This document shows positions 26,651-37,895 of a DNA stretch of 64,000 bases, in pieces. Source of the DNA: an uncultured Caulobacterales bacterium (GTDB taxonomy: Bacteria > Pseudomonadota > Alphaproteobacteria > Caulobacterales > Maricaulaceae); assembly GCA_937928165.1 (NCBI GenBank), contig CALFVT010000004.1, forward strand, positions 62,001-126,000, read 5' to 3'. Each line of letters begins with the position of its first letter. Within the stretch, counting starts at the first letter, position 1. Made by a program: the position numbers and the translations under genes. Under the pieces are notes generated by a model. It worked only from the letters and a program-made list of their open reading frames with translations, did not search any database and was not told where the DNA came from.

Positions 26651-28742
26651 TCTACGCAAAATTAATATTGATGGCGCGGAACATGAGGTACCGGGGGATT
26701 ACACCCTGATGCAGGCCTGTGAGGAATATGGCGGGGCGGAAATTCCGCGCTTTTGCTATCACAAACGCCTCTCGGTGGCTGGGAATTGCCGCATGTGCCT
26801 TGTGGAATGGGTCGGCGCACCCAAGCCGCAAGCGAGCTGCGCGCTACAGGTCAAAGATTTACGCCCGAACCGCGACGGCACACCGCCAAATATTCGCACC
26901 AATAGCGAAGTCGTGAAAAAAGCCCGCGAAGGGGTGATGGAATTTCTATTGATTAATCATCCGCTGGATTGCCCGATTTGCGATCAAGGCGGGGAGTGTG
27001 ATCTTCAAGACCAAGCCATGGGCTATGGCCGTGATGCGACGCGGTTTGAAGAAAATAAACGTGCGGTTGATGATAAATTCATGGGCCCGCTTGTGCGCAC
27101 TGTGATGACCCGCTGCATTCAATGTACCCGCTGCGTGCGCTTTATTACCGAAGTGGGCGGGGTTGAAGAAATCGGCCTTGCGGCGCGCGGTGAAGATGCG
27201 GAAATCACGACTTACCTTGAGAAGTCTTTGACCTCCGAAATGTCGGGCAATGTGATTGATTTATGTCCCGTTGGGGCGCTAACCTCTAAGCCTTATGCGT
27301 TTAATGCACGGCCTTGGGAACTGGAGAGTGTTGAGAGTATTGACGTGATGGACGCGGTCGGCGCGAATATCCGGATTGATAGCCGCCGTGGCCGCGTGCT
27401 GCGGATTCTTCCGATTGAAAATGACGCCATTAATGAAGAATGGATTTCCGATAAAACTCGCTTTGTTTGGGACGGCCTTGGGCGGCAACGGCTGGATGCC
27501 CCTTATATCCGCGAGAACGGCAAACTGCGGAAAGCCGGTTGGGACGAAGCTTTGGCTCTGTCGGCGGAAAAGCTCAACGGCGCGCCGGAAACCATCGGCG
27601 CGATTGCCGGTGATCTTCAGGACGCGGAGAGCATGAAAGCCCTTAAAGACCTGCTTGATAGTTTGGGCGTTGTGAATATGGACAGCCGTCCGGCTGGTTC
27701 AAAACTGAAAAGCGTTGCTATGGGCGGAGCGCGTGAAGCTTATTTGTTTAATACGACCATCGCAGGTATTGAGCAGGCGGATGTGTGTTTGGTTGTCGGC
27801 GCGAACCCGCGCCTTGACGCGCCGCTTGTGAATACGCGCCTGCGTAAGACTTGGCTGAATTTTGGCCTCGAAGTCGGCCTGATCGGCAAAGCAGTTGGTC
27901 TGACTTATGACTATGCCCACCTCGGCACATCGGCCCAAGATATTGAGGCGCTAATAGATCAAAAAGGCGGTTTTGCGGCGTTGTTAAATAAAGCTGAACG
28001 CCCAATGATTATTATCGGCGAGGCGGCGGCGCAAGATGAGGCCGTTTTGGCCGTTTGCGCCAAGCTTGCGGATAAATTCGGCATGTTCAAAGAGGGCTGG
28101 AACGGCTGGAATATCCTTCACACAGCGGCGAGCCGCGTGGGAGGGCTTGATCTTAGCTTTACGCCGGGTGAGGGCGGCCATGATACGCAGGCCATGTGTA
28201 GCGGCGCCGTGGAGACAGTTGTTCTGCTTGGCGCGGATGAAGTTGATACGGACGGCCTTAAAGATAAATTCGTGATTTACATCGGCACCCACGGGGATAA
28301 GGGCGCACATGTGGCCGATATCATCCTGCCGTCTGCGGCCTATACGGAAAAAGGCGGGCTTTACACTAATCTGGAAGGCCGCGTGCAGCTTGGCGCGGTA
28401 TCTGTTGCGCCCAAAGGCGAGGCGAAGCCTGATTGGGCAATTATCCGCGCATTATCTGGCCATATGGATAAAGCTCTACCTTATGATAATCTCGAGCAAC
28501 TCCGCGAAAAACTTTTTGCTGACAATCCTGTTTTTGCGAGCCTTGATCATGCTCCGGGTCATGACAGCGCGGCCAGTTTTGATCTGGCGGCGATTGGTAA
28601 AGTCGGAGAGCTCTCAGCCGCGCCATTGGGCGAAAACGTCACTGAGTTTTACTTCACCAATCCGATTGCGCGGGCGTCCAATGTAATGGCGGAATGTGCC
28701 GCCCAAGATGATACGGCAAATGTTAAAGAGGCAGCAGAATAA
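26643..28742 (+). CDS. nuoG: NADH-quinone oxidoreductase subunit G
   Basis: The 75 kDa subunit. The 699-residue protein has a ferredoxin-like N-terminus with N1b ligands ([21 protein letters not shown]), the His-ligated motif [20 protein letters not shown], and [10 protein letters not shown] with the downstream Cys in [18 protein letters not shown] molybdopterin-oxidoreductase-like domain without cofactor forms the rest. It overlaps nuoH by one base. Confidence 0.98.
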   Translation: MTDLRKINIDGAEHEVPGDYTLMQACEEYGGAEIPRFCYHKRLSVAGNCRMCLVEWVGAPKPQASCALQVKDLRPNRDGTPPNIRTNSEVVKKAREGVMEFLLINHPLDCPICDQGGECDLQDQAMGYGRDATRFEENKRAVDDKFMGPLVRTVMTRCIQCTRCVRFITEVGGVEEIGLAARGEDAEITTYLEKSLTSEMSGNVIDLCPVGALTSKPYAFNARPWELESVESIDVMDAVGANIRIDSRRGRVLRILPIENDAINEEWISDKTRFVWDGLGRQRLDAPYIRENGKLRKAGWDEALALSAEKLNGAPETIGAIAGDLQDAESMKALKDLLDSLGVVNMDSRPAGSKLKSVAMGGAREAYLFNTTIAGIEQADVCLVVGANPRLDAPLVNTRLRKTWLNFGLEVGLIGKAVGLTYDYAHLGTSAQDIEALIDQKGGFAALLNKAERPMIIIGEAAAQDEAVLAVCAKLADKFGMFKEGWNGWNILHTAASRVGGLDLSFTPGEGGHDTQAMCSGAVETVVLLGADEVDTDGLKDKFVIYIGTHGDKGAHVADIILPSAAYTEKGGLYTNLEGRVQLGAVSVAPKGEAKPDWAIIRALSGHMDKALPYDNLEQLREKLFADNPVFASLDHAPGHDSAASFDLAAIGKVGELSAAPLGENVTEFYFTNPIARASNVMAECAAQDDTANVKEAAE

Positions 28743-29824
28743 TGATGGCTCAATCTTTACAGTTTTGGTCCGATTTATCACCGCTGGTGTGGTTTGGCCT
28801 TAAATTTGCGCAAGTTTTAGCGTTCGTGCTTGTTCTGTCACTTATGGTGGCGGTTCTTGTACTGGCGGATAGAAAAATATGGGCAGCTGTGCAAATGCGG
28901 CGCGGGCCGAATGTGGTCGGAGCCTTTGGGCTTTTGCAAACTATAGCCGACGCGCTGAAATTCTTTTTCAAAGAAATCATTGTCCCGTCCGGCGCGGATA
29001 AGTTTCTCTTTATTCTCGCGCCTGTTTTAACCCTTGTTATGGCATTTTTATCATGGGGGGTGATCCCTGTCGCGCCGGGCTGGGTGATTTCTGATATAAA
29101 TCTCGGCGTTTTATATGTGCTCGCGATTTCGTCTATGGGGGTTTACGGCATTATTATTGGCGGCTGGGCGTCAAATTCGAAATATCCTTTTATGGGCGCA
29201 TTGCGAAGCGCGGCGCAAATGGTGTCTTATGAAGTTTCTATTGGTTTTATTATTCTGTCCGTCATTTTCCTCGTTGGCTCTATGAACCTGACCGATATTG
29301 TTGAGGCGCAGAAGGGCGGATTATTTAATTGGCATATGTTCTATCTGGATTTTAAGAATCCAATTAATCTCATTTTGTTTCCCGTGATGTTTTATATGGG
29401 CGTGCTGTTCTTTGTCTCGGCTTTGGCGGAGAGTAACCGTCCGCCTTTTGATCTCCCCGAAGCGGAATCAGAGCTCGTTGCCGGTTATCAGGTTGAATAT
29501 TCCTCTACGCCGTTCTTGATGTATTTCTTCGGAGAATATGTGAATATCATGCTGCTGTCAGCGATGATGACAATTTTGTTCTTAGGCGGATGGTATGCGC
29601 CTATTGATATTGGTATTCAATTTGTACCGCCGGTATTCTGGTTCATCCTTAAAATGGCGATTATCTTCTTTCTCTTTGCGATGGTGAAGGCGATTGTGCC
29701 CCGTTACCGCTATGACCAGCTTATGCGCCTTGGCTGGAAAGTCTTTCTTCCGATGTCGCTTTTTGCGGTCATGTTTATTTCCACTTGGGTTGTTTTCTTC
29801 GGCGAGAAAGCGGTAGGAGTATAG
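28742..29824 (+). CDS. nuoH: NADH-quinone oxidoreductase subunit H
   Basis: Membrane subunit that lines the quinone chamber. The 360-residue protein has eight or more helices, with [18 protein letters not shown], the long acidic loop [20 protein letters not shown] and [18 protein letters not shown]. Normal length. Confidence 0.98.
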   Translation: MMAQSLQFWSDLSPLVWFGLKFAQVLAFVLVLSLMVAVLVLADRKIWAAVQMRRGPNVVGAFGLLQTIADALKFFFKEIIVPSGADKFLFILAPVLTLVMAFLSWGVIPVAPGWVISDINLGVLYVLAISSMGVYGIIIGGWASNSKYPFMGALRSAAQMVSYEVSIGFIILSVIFLVGSMNLTDIVEAQKGGLFNWHMFYLDFKNPINLILFPVMFYMGVLFFVSALAESNRPPFDLPEAESELVAGYQVEYSSTPFLMYFFGEYVNIMLLSAMMTILFLGGWYAPIDIGIQFVPPVFWFILKMAIIFFLFAMVKAIVPRYRYDQLMRLGWKVFLPMSLFAVMFISTWVVFFGEKAVGV

Positions 29825-29827
29825 GTT

Positions 29828-30319
29828 ATGATGACACGTATTCAGCAAGCGTTTCGCGGTATGCTCCTACTTGATTTTTTGGGCGCGTTTATATTAGCGA
29901 TGAAATATTTCTTTCGTCCGAAAGTGACAATTAATTATCCTTTTGAAAAAGGCCCCCTATCGCCGCGCTTTCGTGGGGAACATGCGCTGCGCCGTTATCC
30001 AAGCGGGGAAGAGCGTTGTATTGCCTGTAAGCTTTGCGAGGCGATTTGCCCGGCTCAAGCCATTATGATCGAAGCGGAGCCGCGCGAAGACGGCTCGCGG
30101 CGCACAACGCGCTATGACATCGACATGGTGAAATGTATCTATTGCGGCTTTTGCCAAGAGGCTTGCCCCGTTGATGCCATCGTTGAAGGGCCGAATTTCG
30201 AGTTTGCCACGGAAACCCGTGAAGAGCTCTATTATGATAAAGATAAGCTTTTGGCGAATGGGGATCGCTGGGAACGTGAAATCGCCAAAAATTTAGCTTT
30301 GGATGCACCTTACCGCTAG
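29828..30319 (+). CDS. nuoI: NADH-quinone oxidoreductase subunit I
   Basis: The 23 kDa subunit with clusters N6a and N6b. Two ferredoxin motifs are intact: [15 protein letters not shown] and [16 protein letters not shown]. The N-terminal amphipathic segment ([15 protein letters not shown]) anchors it to the membrane arm. 163 residues. Confidence 0.98.
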   Translation: MMTRIQQAFRGMLLLDFLGAFILAMKYFFRPKVTINYPFEKGPLSPRFRGEHALRRYPSGEERCIACKLCEAICPAQAIMIEAEPREDGSRRTTRYDIDMVKCIYCGFCQEACPVDAIVEGPNFEFATETREELYYDKDKLLANGDRWEREIAKNLALDAPYR

Positions 30320-30368
30320 GAGAAACCTTAGCGTTAAACCGATTGCGACAAGTCAGAGGACCAAAATT

Positions 30369-30971
30369 GTGATTACTGCCATAGCTTTTTATTTACTTGC
30401 CGCGGTCTCCGTCGCTAGTGCCTTTATGGTCATAGCGTCGCGAAATCCCGTGCATTCTGTGATGTTCTTGATTTTGACCTTTTTCTCGGCAGCGGGATTG
30501 TTTATTTTGATGGGCGCAGAGTTTCTCGCGTTGCTGTTAATTATGGTTTATGTCGGCGCGGTAGCTGTGTTGTTCCTCTTTGTTGTTATGATGCTTGAGG
30601 TAGATTTCGTCGCTTTAAAGCAAGGGTTTTTACAATATATCGGACTTGGCGCGACTGTCGCAGTTGTGCTCTTGACTGAACTTATTCTTGTCGGCGCGGC
30701 TTATTTTGCAGGCGACGGAAATACGGCGACGCCGCCTAATCCTGATGAGAGTAATCTCGAAGCTTTTGGGCACGTTCTTTACACGGATTATGCCTTCTTC
30801 TTCGAGGCCTCTGGCTTTATCCTACTGGTGGCTATGATCGGCGCGATTGTCCTAACCCTACGAGAGCGGGACGGGGTGAGAAAACAAGATATATCCAAAC
30901 AAATCGCAAGAACGCGGGAGGACGCCGTAGAGATGGTTGACCTTAAATCCGGTGAGGGGATTGGATCATGA
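30369..30971 (+). CDS. nuoJ: NADH-quinone oxidoreductase subunit J
   Basis: Membrane subunit with five helices, 200 residues from the GTG at 30369. I prefer this start because AGAGGA ends eight bases before it and the protein then begins directly with the first helix ([18 protein letters not shown]). An upstream ATG at 30303 would overlap nuoI and add 22 unconserved residues. Conserved [19 protein letters not shown] and the helix-3 region [17 protein letters not shown] are visible. Confidence 0.95.
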   Translation: MITAIAFYLLAAVSVASAFMVIASRNPVHSVMFLILTFFSAAGLFILMGAEFLALLLIMVYVGAVAVLFLFVVMMLEVDFVALKQGFLQYIGLGATVAVVLLTELILVGAAYFAGDGNTATPPNPDESNLEAFGHVLYTDYAFFFEASGFILLVAMIGAIVLTLRERDGVRKQDISKQIARTREDAVEMVDLKSGEGIGS

Positions 30972-31294
30972 TTATCGGTTTAACCCATTACCTCGTCGTA
31001 GCGGCGATATTATTTACGATTGGCGTGTTCGGTATTTTTGTAAACCGGAAAAACGTTATTATCATTTTGATGTGCGTTGAGCTTATTTTGCTCGCAGTAA
31101 ATATTAACTTTGTGGCCTTTTCTACCCATATGGAAGCGGTTGGCACGAATGAGCCTTTGGCAGGGCAAATATTTGCTTTATTTGTTCTAACCGTGGCCGC
31201 TGCCGAAGCGGCCGTCGGCCTGGCTATTTTAGTTGTTTACTTCCGAAACCGCGGCAATATCGCGGTTGAAGACATCGACATGATGAAGGGGTAA
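30968..31294 (+). CDS. nuoK: NADH-quinone oxidoreductase subunit K
   Basis: The 108-residue protein with three helices. The buried Glu residues of the proton path are in [17 protein letters not shown] and [15 protein letters not shown]. It overlaps nuoJ by 4 bases (ATGA). A short acidic C-terminal tail (EDIDMMKG) is present. Confidence 0.97.
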   Translation: MIIGLTHYLVVAAILFTIGVFGIFVNRKNVIIILMCVELILLAVNINFVAFSTHMEAVGTNEPLAGQIFALFVLTVAAAEAAVGLAILVVYFRNRGNIAVEDIDMMKG

Positions 31295-31300
31295 CGGGCT

Positions 31301-33376
31301 ATGCTCTATTTATTGATCGTATTTGCCCCCTTAGCCGGGTTCATCTTCGCAGGCCTAGCCAATAAACGTATGGGCGACACGCCGCCCATGGTGGTGACAA
31401 CGGGCTTATTGTTTTTATCTGCGACTTTATCATGGGTCGCTTTAATTAAAGTCGGCTTTGGTCATGAACCTTCCGATTTAACTTTGCTCCGCTGGATGGA
31501 TGTCGGAGGGGTTCAGGCAAATTGGGCCCTCAAAATTGATACGCTGACGGCGGTTATGCTTGTGGTGATTAATACAGTATCGGCGCTCGTGCATCTTTAT
31601 AGTTGGGGCTATATGGATGAAGATAAATCCAAGCCGCGCTTCTTTGCTTATCTCTCGCTTTTTACCTTTGCGATGTTAATGCTCGTAACGTCTGATAATT
31701 TTGTTCAAATGTTCTTTGGGTGGGAAGGGGTCGGCCTCGCGTCTTATTTGCTGATTGGCTATTATTTCAAAAAGCCGTCTGCGAATGCCGCCGCCATTAA
31801 AGCCTTTGTCACGAACCGTGTTGGTGATGTTGGTTTGGCCCTTGGTGTGATGACGATTTTCCTTATTTTTGGTTCTGTTGAATTTGATACAGTGTTTGCT
31901 GCCGTTGAAGCCAATCAAGATAAAGTCGTGAATTTCCTTGGGATGCAAATTGGTGCAATAGAATTAATTGCTTTTCTGCTCTTTATTGGCGCTATGGGGA
32001 AATCAGCACAATTTGTGCTCCATGTTTGGTTGCCAGACGCAATGGAAGGCCCGACACCGGTCTCGGCTCTTATCCATGCGGCAACCATGGTGACTGCGGG
32101 CGTTTTCCTCGTGTGCCGATGCTATCCGATTTATGAAATGGCCCCTGTAACTTCTGGCTTTATCACGGCTATGGGCGCGTTTACTGCCTTTTTCGCCGCC
32201 ACTGTTGGCCTTGTGCAAAATGATATTAAGCGCGTGATTGCCTATTCAACTTGTAGTCAGCTGGGCTATATGTTTTTTGCGGCGGGTGTGGGCGCTTATA
32301 ATGCGGCGATGTTTCATCTCTTTACTCATGCGTTTTTTAAGGCCTTGCTCTTCTTATGTGCAGGCTCTGTTATTCATGCGCTCCATCATGAGCAAGATAT
32401 GCGTAAAATGGGCGGTATTCGTAAAAAGGTTCCCTTTACCTACGGTGCGATGATCTTGGGGACGCTTGCGATTACGGGTGTCGGTATTCCTATCCTCGGT
32501 TTCGGGTTTGCCGGATTTTTCTCAAAAGACGCCATCATTGAGGCGGCCTATGCGGTCGGTGCAGCAGGGGATAGCTCTGCAGCGGTCTTCGCGTTTTGGA
32601 TGGGGATTATCGCAGCACTATTTACAAGCTTTTATAGCTGGCGGCTTATTTTCATGACCTTTCACGGAAACTACCGCGGCGATCAACACACATTTGACCA
32701 TGCCCATGAAAGCCCGAAAAACATGCTCGTTCCGCTTGGCGTGCTTAGCTTCGGCGCGGTCTTTGCAGGAGCGTTTTTCTATAAGCATTTTATGGGCGAT
32801 AATGCTTATGGGTTCTGGAACTATTCATTACCTGTTGAGGACACGCATCATGCGCAAGTCATTCCGGATAATCTTTATGCGGCGGCGGAGACTGTGGCCT
32901 CTGATGCGGGACATCACGGGGATGACCACGCGCCGTCTGGCCTATTTGGATTTCTCTTTGCTAAGTTCCACGGCTATCCGGTTTGGGTGCTTTTTGCGCC
33001 GCTCCTCGTCTCCGCTATGGGCTTTGTGACCGCATGGGTGATGTATATCCGCCAAGGCGCAGAGAAACATATCGCAGCGGTTGATGAGAGCGGCGGCGGG
33101 GTGATGTATAATTTTCTTTTAAATAAATGGTATGTGGACGAAATTTACGACGCCACTATTGTTCGCGGTGCACGGGCCTTAGGTGATGTCTTTTGGAAAG
33201 TCGGCGATCAGAAAATCATTGATGGTCTGGGACCAAACGGTTTTGCTGCTATGGCTATGGGTGTATCGAAACGGTTTTCAAAACTGCAAAGCGGTAAATT
33301 ATTCCACTATGCTTTTATCATGTTAACGGGGATTGCGCTGATACTCGGCTTTGTCTTCTCAAAGCTTGGAGGTTAG
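31301..33376 (+). CDS. nuoL: NADH-quinone oxidoreductase subunit L
   Basis: Distal antiporter-like proton-pumping subunit. The 691-residue protein has the conserved GWEGVGLASYLLIGYYF, the pumping Lys/Glu helices, HAATMVTAGVFLVCR, KRVIAYSTCSQLGYMFFA and, near the C-terminus, the long lateral helix region (HHGDDHAPSGLFGFLF preceding it is His-rich). Normal length. Confidence 0.97.
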   Translation: MLYLLIVFAPLAGFIFAGLANKRMGDTPPMVVTTGLLFLSATLSWVALIKVGFGHEPSDLTLLRWMDVGGVQANWALKIDTLTAVMLVVINTVSALVHLYSWGYMDEDKSKPRFFAYLSLFTFAMLMLVTSDNFVQMFFGWEGVGLASYLLIGYYFKKPSANAAAIKAFVTNRVGDVGLALGVMTIFLIFGSVEFDTVFAAVEANQDKVVNFLGMQIGAIELIAFLLFIGAMGKSAQFVLHVWLPDAMEGPTPVSALIHAATMVTAGVFLVCRCYPIYEMAPVTSGFITAMGAFTAFFAATVGLVQNDIKRVIAYSTCSQLGYMFFAAGVGAYNAAMFHLFTHAFFKALLFLCAGSVIHALHHEQDMRKMGGIRKKVPFTYGAMILGTLAITGVGIPILGFGFAGFFSKDAIIEAAYAVGAAGDSSAAVFAFWMGIIAALFTSFYSWRLIFMTFHGNYRGDQHTFDHAHESPKNMLVPLGVLSFGAVFAGAFFYKHFMGDNAYGFWNYSLPVEDTHHAQVIPDNLYAAAETVASDAGHHGDDHAPSGLFGFLFAKFHGYPVWVLFAPLLVSAMGFVTAWVMYIRQGAEKHIAAVDESGGGVMYNFLLNKWYVDEIYDATIVRGARALGDVFWKVGDQKIIDGLGPNGFAAMAMGVSKRFSKLQSGKLFHYAFIMLTGIALILGFVFSKLGG

Positions 33377-33379
33377 ATC

Positions 33380-34903
33380 ATGTTTTCCAATCTTCCTATT
33401 CTCTCATTCATCACCTTTATTCCGGCTTTTGTCGCGGTTTTATTAATGGTGTTTTCGCGGCTTACAGCTGATTCAGGGCGAGCGCAGCTTGAGAAAAATG
33501 CGTCTTGGGTGGCTTTAATTACAACGATTTTTGTTTTGTTCTTGTCTGTTCTTTTATTGATAGATTTTGATAGCAGCTCTGCGGCCTATCAATTCGTCGA
33601 AGATACAGAATGGCTCGGCGGCGGAATTAATTACCGCATGGGCGTTGACGGGATATCCATATTATTTGTCGTTTTGACAGCGGTTTTAATGCCTTTTTGC
33701 ATCTATGCGAGCCAAACCTCGATTAAAAAGCGTATGCTTGAATATATGGTGGCTTTCCTGATTTTGGAAACATTCATGATCGGAGCCTTTGTCGCGCTTG
33801 ATTTGATTTTATTCTATGTATTCTTTGAAGCCGTCCTCATTCCTATGTTTATTATTATCGGTGTTTGGGGGGGTAAAAACCGGGTTTATGCGTCTTATAA
33901 GTTTTTCCTTTATACCCTGTTGGGTTCGGTGCTTTTACTCGCGGCTATATTGTGGCTTTATAATTATAGCGGTACAGTTTTAGGCGCGCCGACGACGAGT
34001 ATTGAGACATTATCTCGCGATCTTAAAATTCCGGGCGGAGCGCAAACATGGCTCTGGCTCGCTTTCTTTGCCTCATTTGCCGTGAAGATGCCGATGTGGC
34101 CCGTTCATACATGGCTGCCCGATGCTCACGTTGAAGCCCCGACGGCGGGGTCTGTGATACTGGCAGCGATTTTGCTCAAACTTGGTGGTTACGGATTTAT
34201 CCGCTTTTCTCTCCCGATGTTCCCGGACGCCAGCATGCTGCTCGCGCCGCTTGTTTTTTGGATGAGTATTATCGCGGTGATTTATACCTCCCTCGTGGCG
34301 TATCGCCAGAAGGACATTAAAAAGTTGATCGCCTATTCCTCTGTGGCCCATATGGGGTTTGTGACCATGGGAATATTCACGGTGAACCTACAGGGATTGC
34401 AAGGGGCATTATTTCAGATGATCTCTCATGGGTTTATCTCTGGGGCGCTTTTCCTCTTGGTTGGGGTGATTTATGACCGTATGCACACCCGCGAGATTGC
34501 GGCTTATGGCGGCCTCGTCAAGCAAATGCCAATTTATGCGATATTCTTTATGTTCTTCACAATGGCCAATGTTGGCCTGCCGGGAACAAGTGGGTTTGTG
34601 GGTGAGTTTTGGACATTACTAGGTGCGTTTAAAGTCAATCCGTGGATAGCCTTTGGGGCGGCGCTAGGTATGATTTTATCGGCCATGTATGCCCTGCACC
34701 TCTACCGCGAGGTCATCTTTGGTGAGGTCACCAATGACAAGCTCAATGACATTCAAGACATGACGGGCCGAGAGATTATTATACTCGCACCGCTCGCGTT
34801 ATTTACGCTCATATTAGGTGTCTACCCGTCTTTAGTGACAGATATTACAGGCCCATCGGTTGAGGCTTTGCTGGCGAGTTTTCAGCAAGCGGTAGGAGGT
34901 TAG
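33380..34903 (+). CDS. nuoM: NADH-quinone oxidoreductase subunit M
   Basis: Antiporter-like proton-pumping subunit. The 507-residue protein has [65 protein letters not shown] and [13 protein letters not shown]. It follows nuoL by three bases and precedes nuoN by nine. Confidence 0.97.
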   Translation: MFSNLPILSFITFIPAFVAVLLMVFSRLTADSGRAQLEKNASWVALITTIFVLFLSVLLLIDFDSSSAAYQFVEDTEWLGGGINYRMGVDGISILFVVLTAVLMPFCIYASQTSIKKRMLEYMVAFLILETFMIGAFVALDLILFYVFFEAVLIPMFIIIGVWGGKNRVYASYKFFLYTLLGSVLLLAAILWLYNYSGTVLGAPTTSIETLSRDLKIPGGAQTWLWLAFFASFAVKMPMWPVHTWLPDAHVEAPTAGSVILAAILLKLGGYGFIRFSLPMFPDASMLLAPLVFWMSIIAVIYTSLVAYRQKDIKKLIAYSSVAHMGFVTMGIFTVNLQGLQGALFQMISHGFISGALFLLVGVIYDRMHTREIAAYGGLVKQMPIYAIFFMFFTMANVGLPGTSGFVGEFWTLLGAFKVNPWIAFGAALGMILSAMYALHLYREVIFGEVTNDKLNDIQDMTGREIIILAPLALFTLILGVYPSLVTDITGPSVEALLASFQQAVGG

Positions 34904-34912
34904 GATACTGAC

Positions 34913-36355
34913 ATGGCAAATGTTATCAACTTCATACTTCCATTTTTACCGGAATTATTATTGGCCTTTTTTGCCTCGCAGCTCTTGGTGTTTGGCGTTG
35001 TAAAAAAAGAGCGGACTGACCTTGTCCGCTGGATTGCCATTGGCCTTTTAGTTGTCTTTGCGCTCGCTGGATTATTCGTTGGCGTCCCCGGCACAACGGC
35101 GTTTAACGGCGCATTGATTAATGATGATTTCAGCTACATCGCCAAAGCCATCATCGGCCTTGCGGCAGCAGCGGCTTTACTGTTCTCAGAAAGCTACCTG
35201 AAGTCAGAGCGCCTCGATCAATATGAGTTCTCAGTGTTGGTGCTATATGCGGTTCTCGGTATGAGCATTATGGTGTCTTCCAATAGCCTATTGTCCCTTT
35301 ATATCGGTATCGAAATGCAGTCTCTTGCGCTTTATGTGTTGGCGGCCTTTAACCGCGATAGCCTTCGGGCGTCCGAAGCGGGACTTAAATATTTCGTACT
35401 TGGTGCGCTCTCATCTGGCCTTCTGCTTTACGGCATATCAATGGTTTACGGCTTCACAGGTTCGCTGACTTTTGACACTATAGGCGCAGTTGTATCCTCT
35501 GGGGATGTCTCACCCGGCGTGATTGCGGGCATGGTGTTTATGCTCTGCGGTCTTGGGTTTAAAATTTCCGCTGCGCCCTTCCATATGTGGACGCCAGACG
35601 TTTATGAAGGCTCACCTACGCCTGTTACAGGCTTTTTCGCGAGTGCGCCTAAATTTGCCGCTATGGCCTTAATCGCCCGTGTTTTGATGGACCCGTTTAT
35701 GGGTATACAGGATTCTTGGCAGCAAGTGATTATTGTGCTGTCCGTTGCCTCTATGATCGTCGGTGTTTTCGGTGCGTTGATGCAGACCAATATTAAGCGG
35801 CTTATGGCCTATTCTTCTATTGCTAATATGGGCTATGCACTCGTGGCGCTTTCTGCCGGTACGGTCGCGGGTGTTAACGGCATGTTGATATTCATGAGTA
35901 TTTACCTGATTACCTCCATCGGTCTATTTGCCTGTATTTTGCAAATGCGCATAAGAGACGGCATGGTCGAGCAAATTAGTGATGTTGCTGGACTTTCGAC
36001 CACGCAGCCGCGTTTGGCTTTGATGTTCACTGTCCTGTTATTCTCGCTCATGGGCATGCCGCCGCTGCTTGGCTTTTTCGGTAAAATTAGCGCCTTTTAC
36101 CCAGCTATTGACGCGGGGCTAACATGGCTCGTCGTCGTGGCTTTAATCGCTAGTGTCGTCGGTGCATTTTATTATCTGCGGATTATCAAAACGATTTGGT
36201 TTGAAGAACAAGACCGCCAGTTTGTTAAGCCAGCTACGGCCCTGAGCGTGTTATCTGGCGTATCGACATTAATCCTCGTGGCTGTGTTATTCCTGCCGTT
36301 TATCAGCGCCCCTGTGAAGACGGCATTTGGCGCCGCAGCGGCGAGCCTATTTTAG
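34913..36355 (+). CDS. nuoN: NADH-quinone oxidoreductase subunit N
   Basis: Third antiporter-like subunit and last of the fourteen nuo genes. The 480-residue protein has LYIGIEMQSLALYVLAAF, FKISAAPFHMWTPDVYEGSP, IKRLMAYSSIANMGYALVAL and LMGMPPLLGFFGKISAFY. Downstream birA begins 15 bases later, continuing the run. Confidence 0.97.
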   Translation: MANVINFILPFLPELLLAFFASQLLVFGVVKKERTDLVRWIAIGLLVVFALAGLFVGVPGTTAFNGALINDDFSYIAKAIIGLAAAAALLFSESYLKSERLDQYEFSVLVLYAVLGMSIMVSSNSLLSLYIGIEMQSLALYVLAAFNRDSLRASEAGLKYFVLGALSSGLLLYGISMVYGFTGSLTFDTIGAVVSSGDVSPGVIAGMVFMLCGLGFKISAAPFHMWTPDVYEGSPTPVTGFFASAPKFAAMALIARVLMDPFMGIQDSWQQVIIVLSVASMIVGVFGALMQTNIKRLMAYSSIANMGYALVALSAGTVAGVNGMLIFMSIYLITSIGLFACILQMRIRDGMVEQISDVAGLSTTQPRLALMFTVLLFSLMGMPPLLGFFGKISAFYPAIDAGLTWLVVVALIASVVGAFYYLRIIKTIWFEEQDRQFVKPATALSVLSGVSTLILVAVLFLPFISAPVKTAFGAAAASLF

Positions 36356-36370
36356 GCGGGCTGTAAGCTT

Positions 36371-37111
36371 TTGCGGTTTTTAACATTTGACGCGCTTGAT
36401 TCCACCAATGCGGAAGCCGTCAGGCAAGCCCAAGCTGGAGCCGATTTACCGCTTTGGATTATGGCGAAGTCGCAAAGCTCTGGCCGGGGACGGCGAGGGC
36501 GTGAATGGGTCTCTGAGAGCGGCAATCTATTTTGCACAGGGGTTTACCCCAAGAGTGATAACGCCCAGCACGACGCGCAAAAAAGCTTTGTCGCCGCACT
36601 CGCGATTTATGACAGCCTGACGGATTATGTTGATCCAAGCCTATTGAATATTAAATGGCCTAATGATGTGCGGCTTGGCGGTAAGAAAGTTTCGGGTATT
36701 TTGCTTGAACGGACATCAGAGGCGCTCTGTATTGGCATTGGTATAAATTTACTTACCGCGCCTAAAAACGTCACAGACCAAGAGACGGCCTGCGTGATTG
36801 ATTATATCGAAGAGGCGCTAATTAACGATCCGGAACCCATTTTAGACATGCCGGAACCTGTTTTGGCTATCCTGGCGCGAAATTATAGCCAATGGTCGCG
36901 CCGCCATGATGAGGAGGGCTTCGCGCCCATTCGTAAAGCCTGGCTGCTGCGGGCTGCTGGAATAGGGCAGCGCGTACGGGTTAACCTTGCGAAAGAGAGC
37001 TTTACTGGTTATGCGGATGGACTGAATGAAGACGGCGCATTGACAGTTCGCTTGGATAGCGGTGCCTACCGCGATATTCACGCGGGCGAGATATTTTTTG
37101 AAGGCAGTTAA
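36371..37111 (+). CDS. birA: Biotin-[acetyl-CoA-carboxylase] ligase, catalytic-only form
   Basis: Attaches biotin to the carrier protein of acetyl-CoA carboxylase. It starts with TTG. The 246-residue protein lacks the N-terminal DNA-binding domain of E. coli BirA, so it is not a repressor. It has LTFDALDSTNAEA, the biotin/ATP loop SSGRGRRGREWVS, LNIKWPNDVRLGGKKVSGIL and the small C-terminal domain. The nuoN-birA-coaX-rnj order is typical for alphaproteobacteria. Confidence 0.93.
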   Translation: MRFLTFDALDSTNAEAVRQAQAGADLPLWIMAKSQSSGRGRRGREWVSESGNLFCTGVYPKSDNAQHDAQKSFVAALAIYDSLTDYVDPSLLNIKWPNDVRLGGKKVSGILLERTSEALCIGIGINLLTAPKNVTDQETACVIDYIEEALINDPEPILDMPEPVLAILARNYSQWSRRHDEEGFAPIRKAWLLRAAGIGQRVRVNLAKESFTGYADGLNEDGALTVRLDSGAYRDIHAGEIFFEGS

Positions 37112-37114
37112 AAC

Positions 37115-37885
37115 ATGCTATTAGCCATAGACACAGGCAATACGAATACAATTTTTGCTATTCATGATATGACCGGCTGGATTGTGCAGTGGCGTATTGC
37201 CACAAACCCAACCCGCACTGCCGATGAATATGCGGTGTGGTTTCATCAGCTTTTAATGATGAAGGGGCTTAAGTTTTCTGACATTACGGATTGCGTGATC
37301 TCAACTGTGGTGCCGCAATCCTTGTTTAACATGCGGAATCTGGCGCGGCGGCATTTAAACGTAGAGCCGATTGTTATTGGCGATAGCGGCGTTAATACGG
37401 GCATAAGCGTTGATATTGATAACCCGCGCGAAGTCGGGGCTGACCGGCTTGTCACCTCGCTGGGCGCAGCGGAGCAATATGACGGTGATCTTATCATCAT
37501 CGATAGCGGGACGGCGACGACTTTTGATATTTTATCCAAAGACCGCGTGTTTGAAGGCGGTATCATTTGCCCCGGCATTAATCTGTCCATGCGGGCCTTA
37601 CATGATGCGGCGGCGCAGCTTCCGAGGGTGGCCATACAAAAACCAGACCGCGTAATCGGTAAAACAACTGTTGAAGCCATGCAATCCGGCGTGTTTTGGG
37701 GCTATATCGGATTAATCGACGGTCTTGTGAATAAGATTAAGCGGGAAGATGGCCGCAAGTTTACCGTAATCGGCACGGGCGGCGTTGTGTCGCTATTTGA
37801 CGGTGCGTCTGAGACGATCGATGTCTATGACAGTGCCTTGACGATTAACGGCCTTTATCACCTTTGGCGGATAAATAAAAAATAG
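37115..37885 (+). CDS. coaX: Type III pantothenate kinase
   Basis: First step of coenzyme A synthesis, the feedback-insensitive class. The 256-residue ASKHA-fold protein has the phosphate-1 motif [24 protein letters not shown], and [10 protein letters not shown] with the catalytic Asp. It starts three bases after birA. Confidence 0.95.
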   Translation: MLLAIDTGNTNTIFAIHDMTGWIVQWRIATNPTRTADEYAVWFHQLLMMKGLKFSDITDCVISTVVPQSLFNMRNLARRHLNVEPIVIGDSGVNTGISVDIDNPREVGADRLVTSLGAAEQYDGDLIIIDSGTATTFDILSKDRVFEGGIICPGINLSMRALHDAAAQLPRVAIQKPDRVIGKTTVEAMQSGVFWGYIGLIDGLVNKIKREDGRKFTVIGTGGVVSLFDGASETIDVYDSALTINGLYHLWRINKK

Positions 37886-37895
37886 AAAGGCGCTC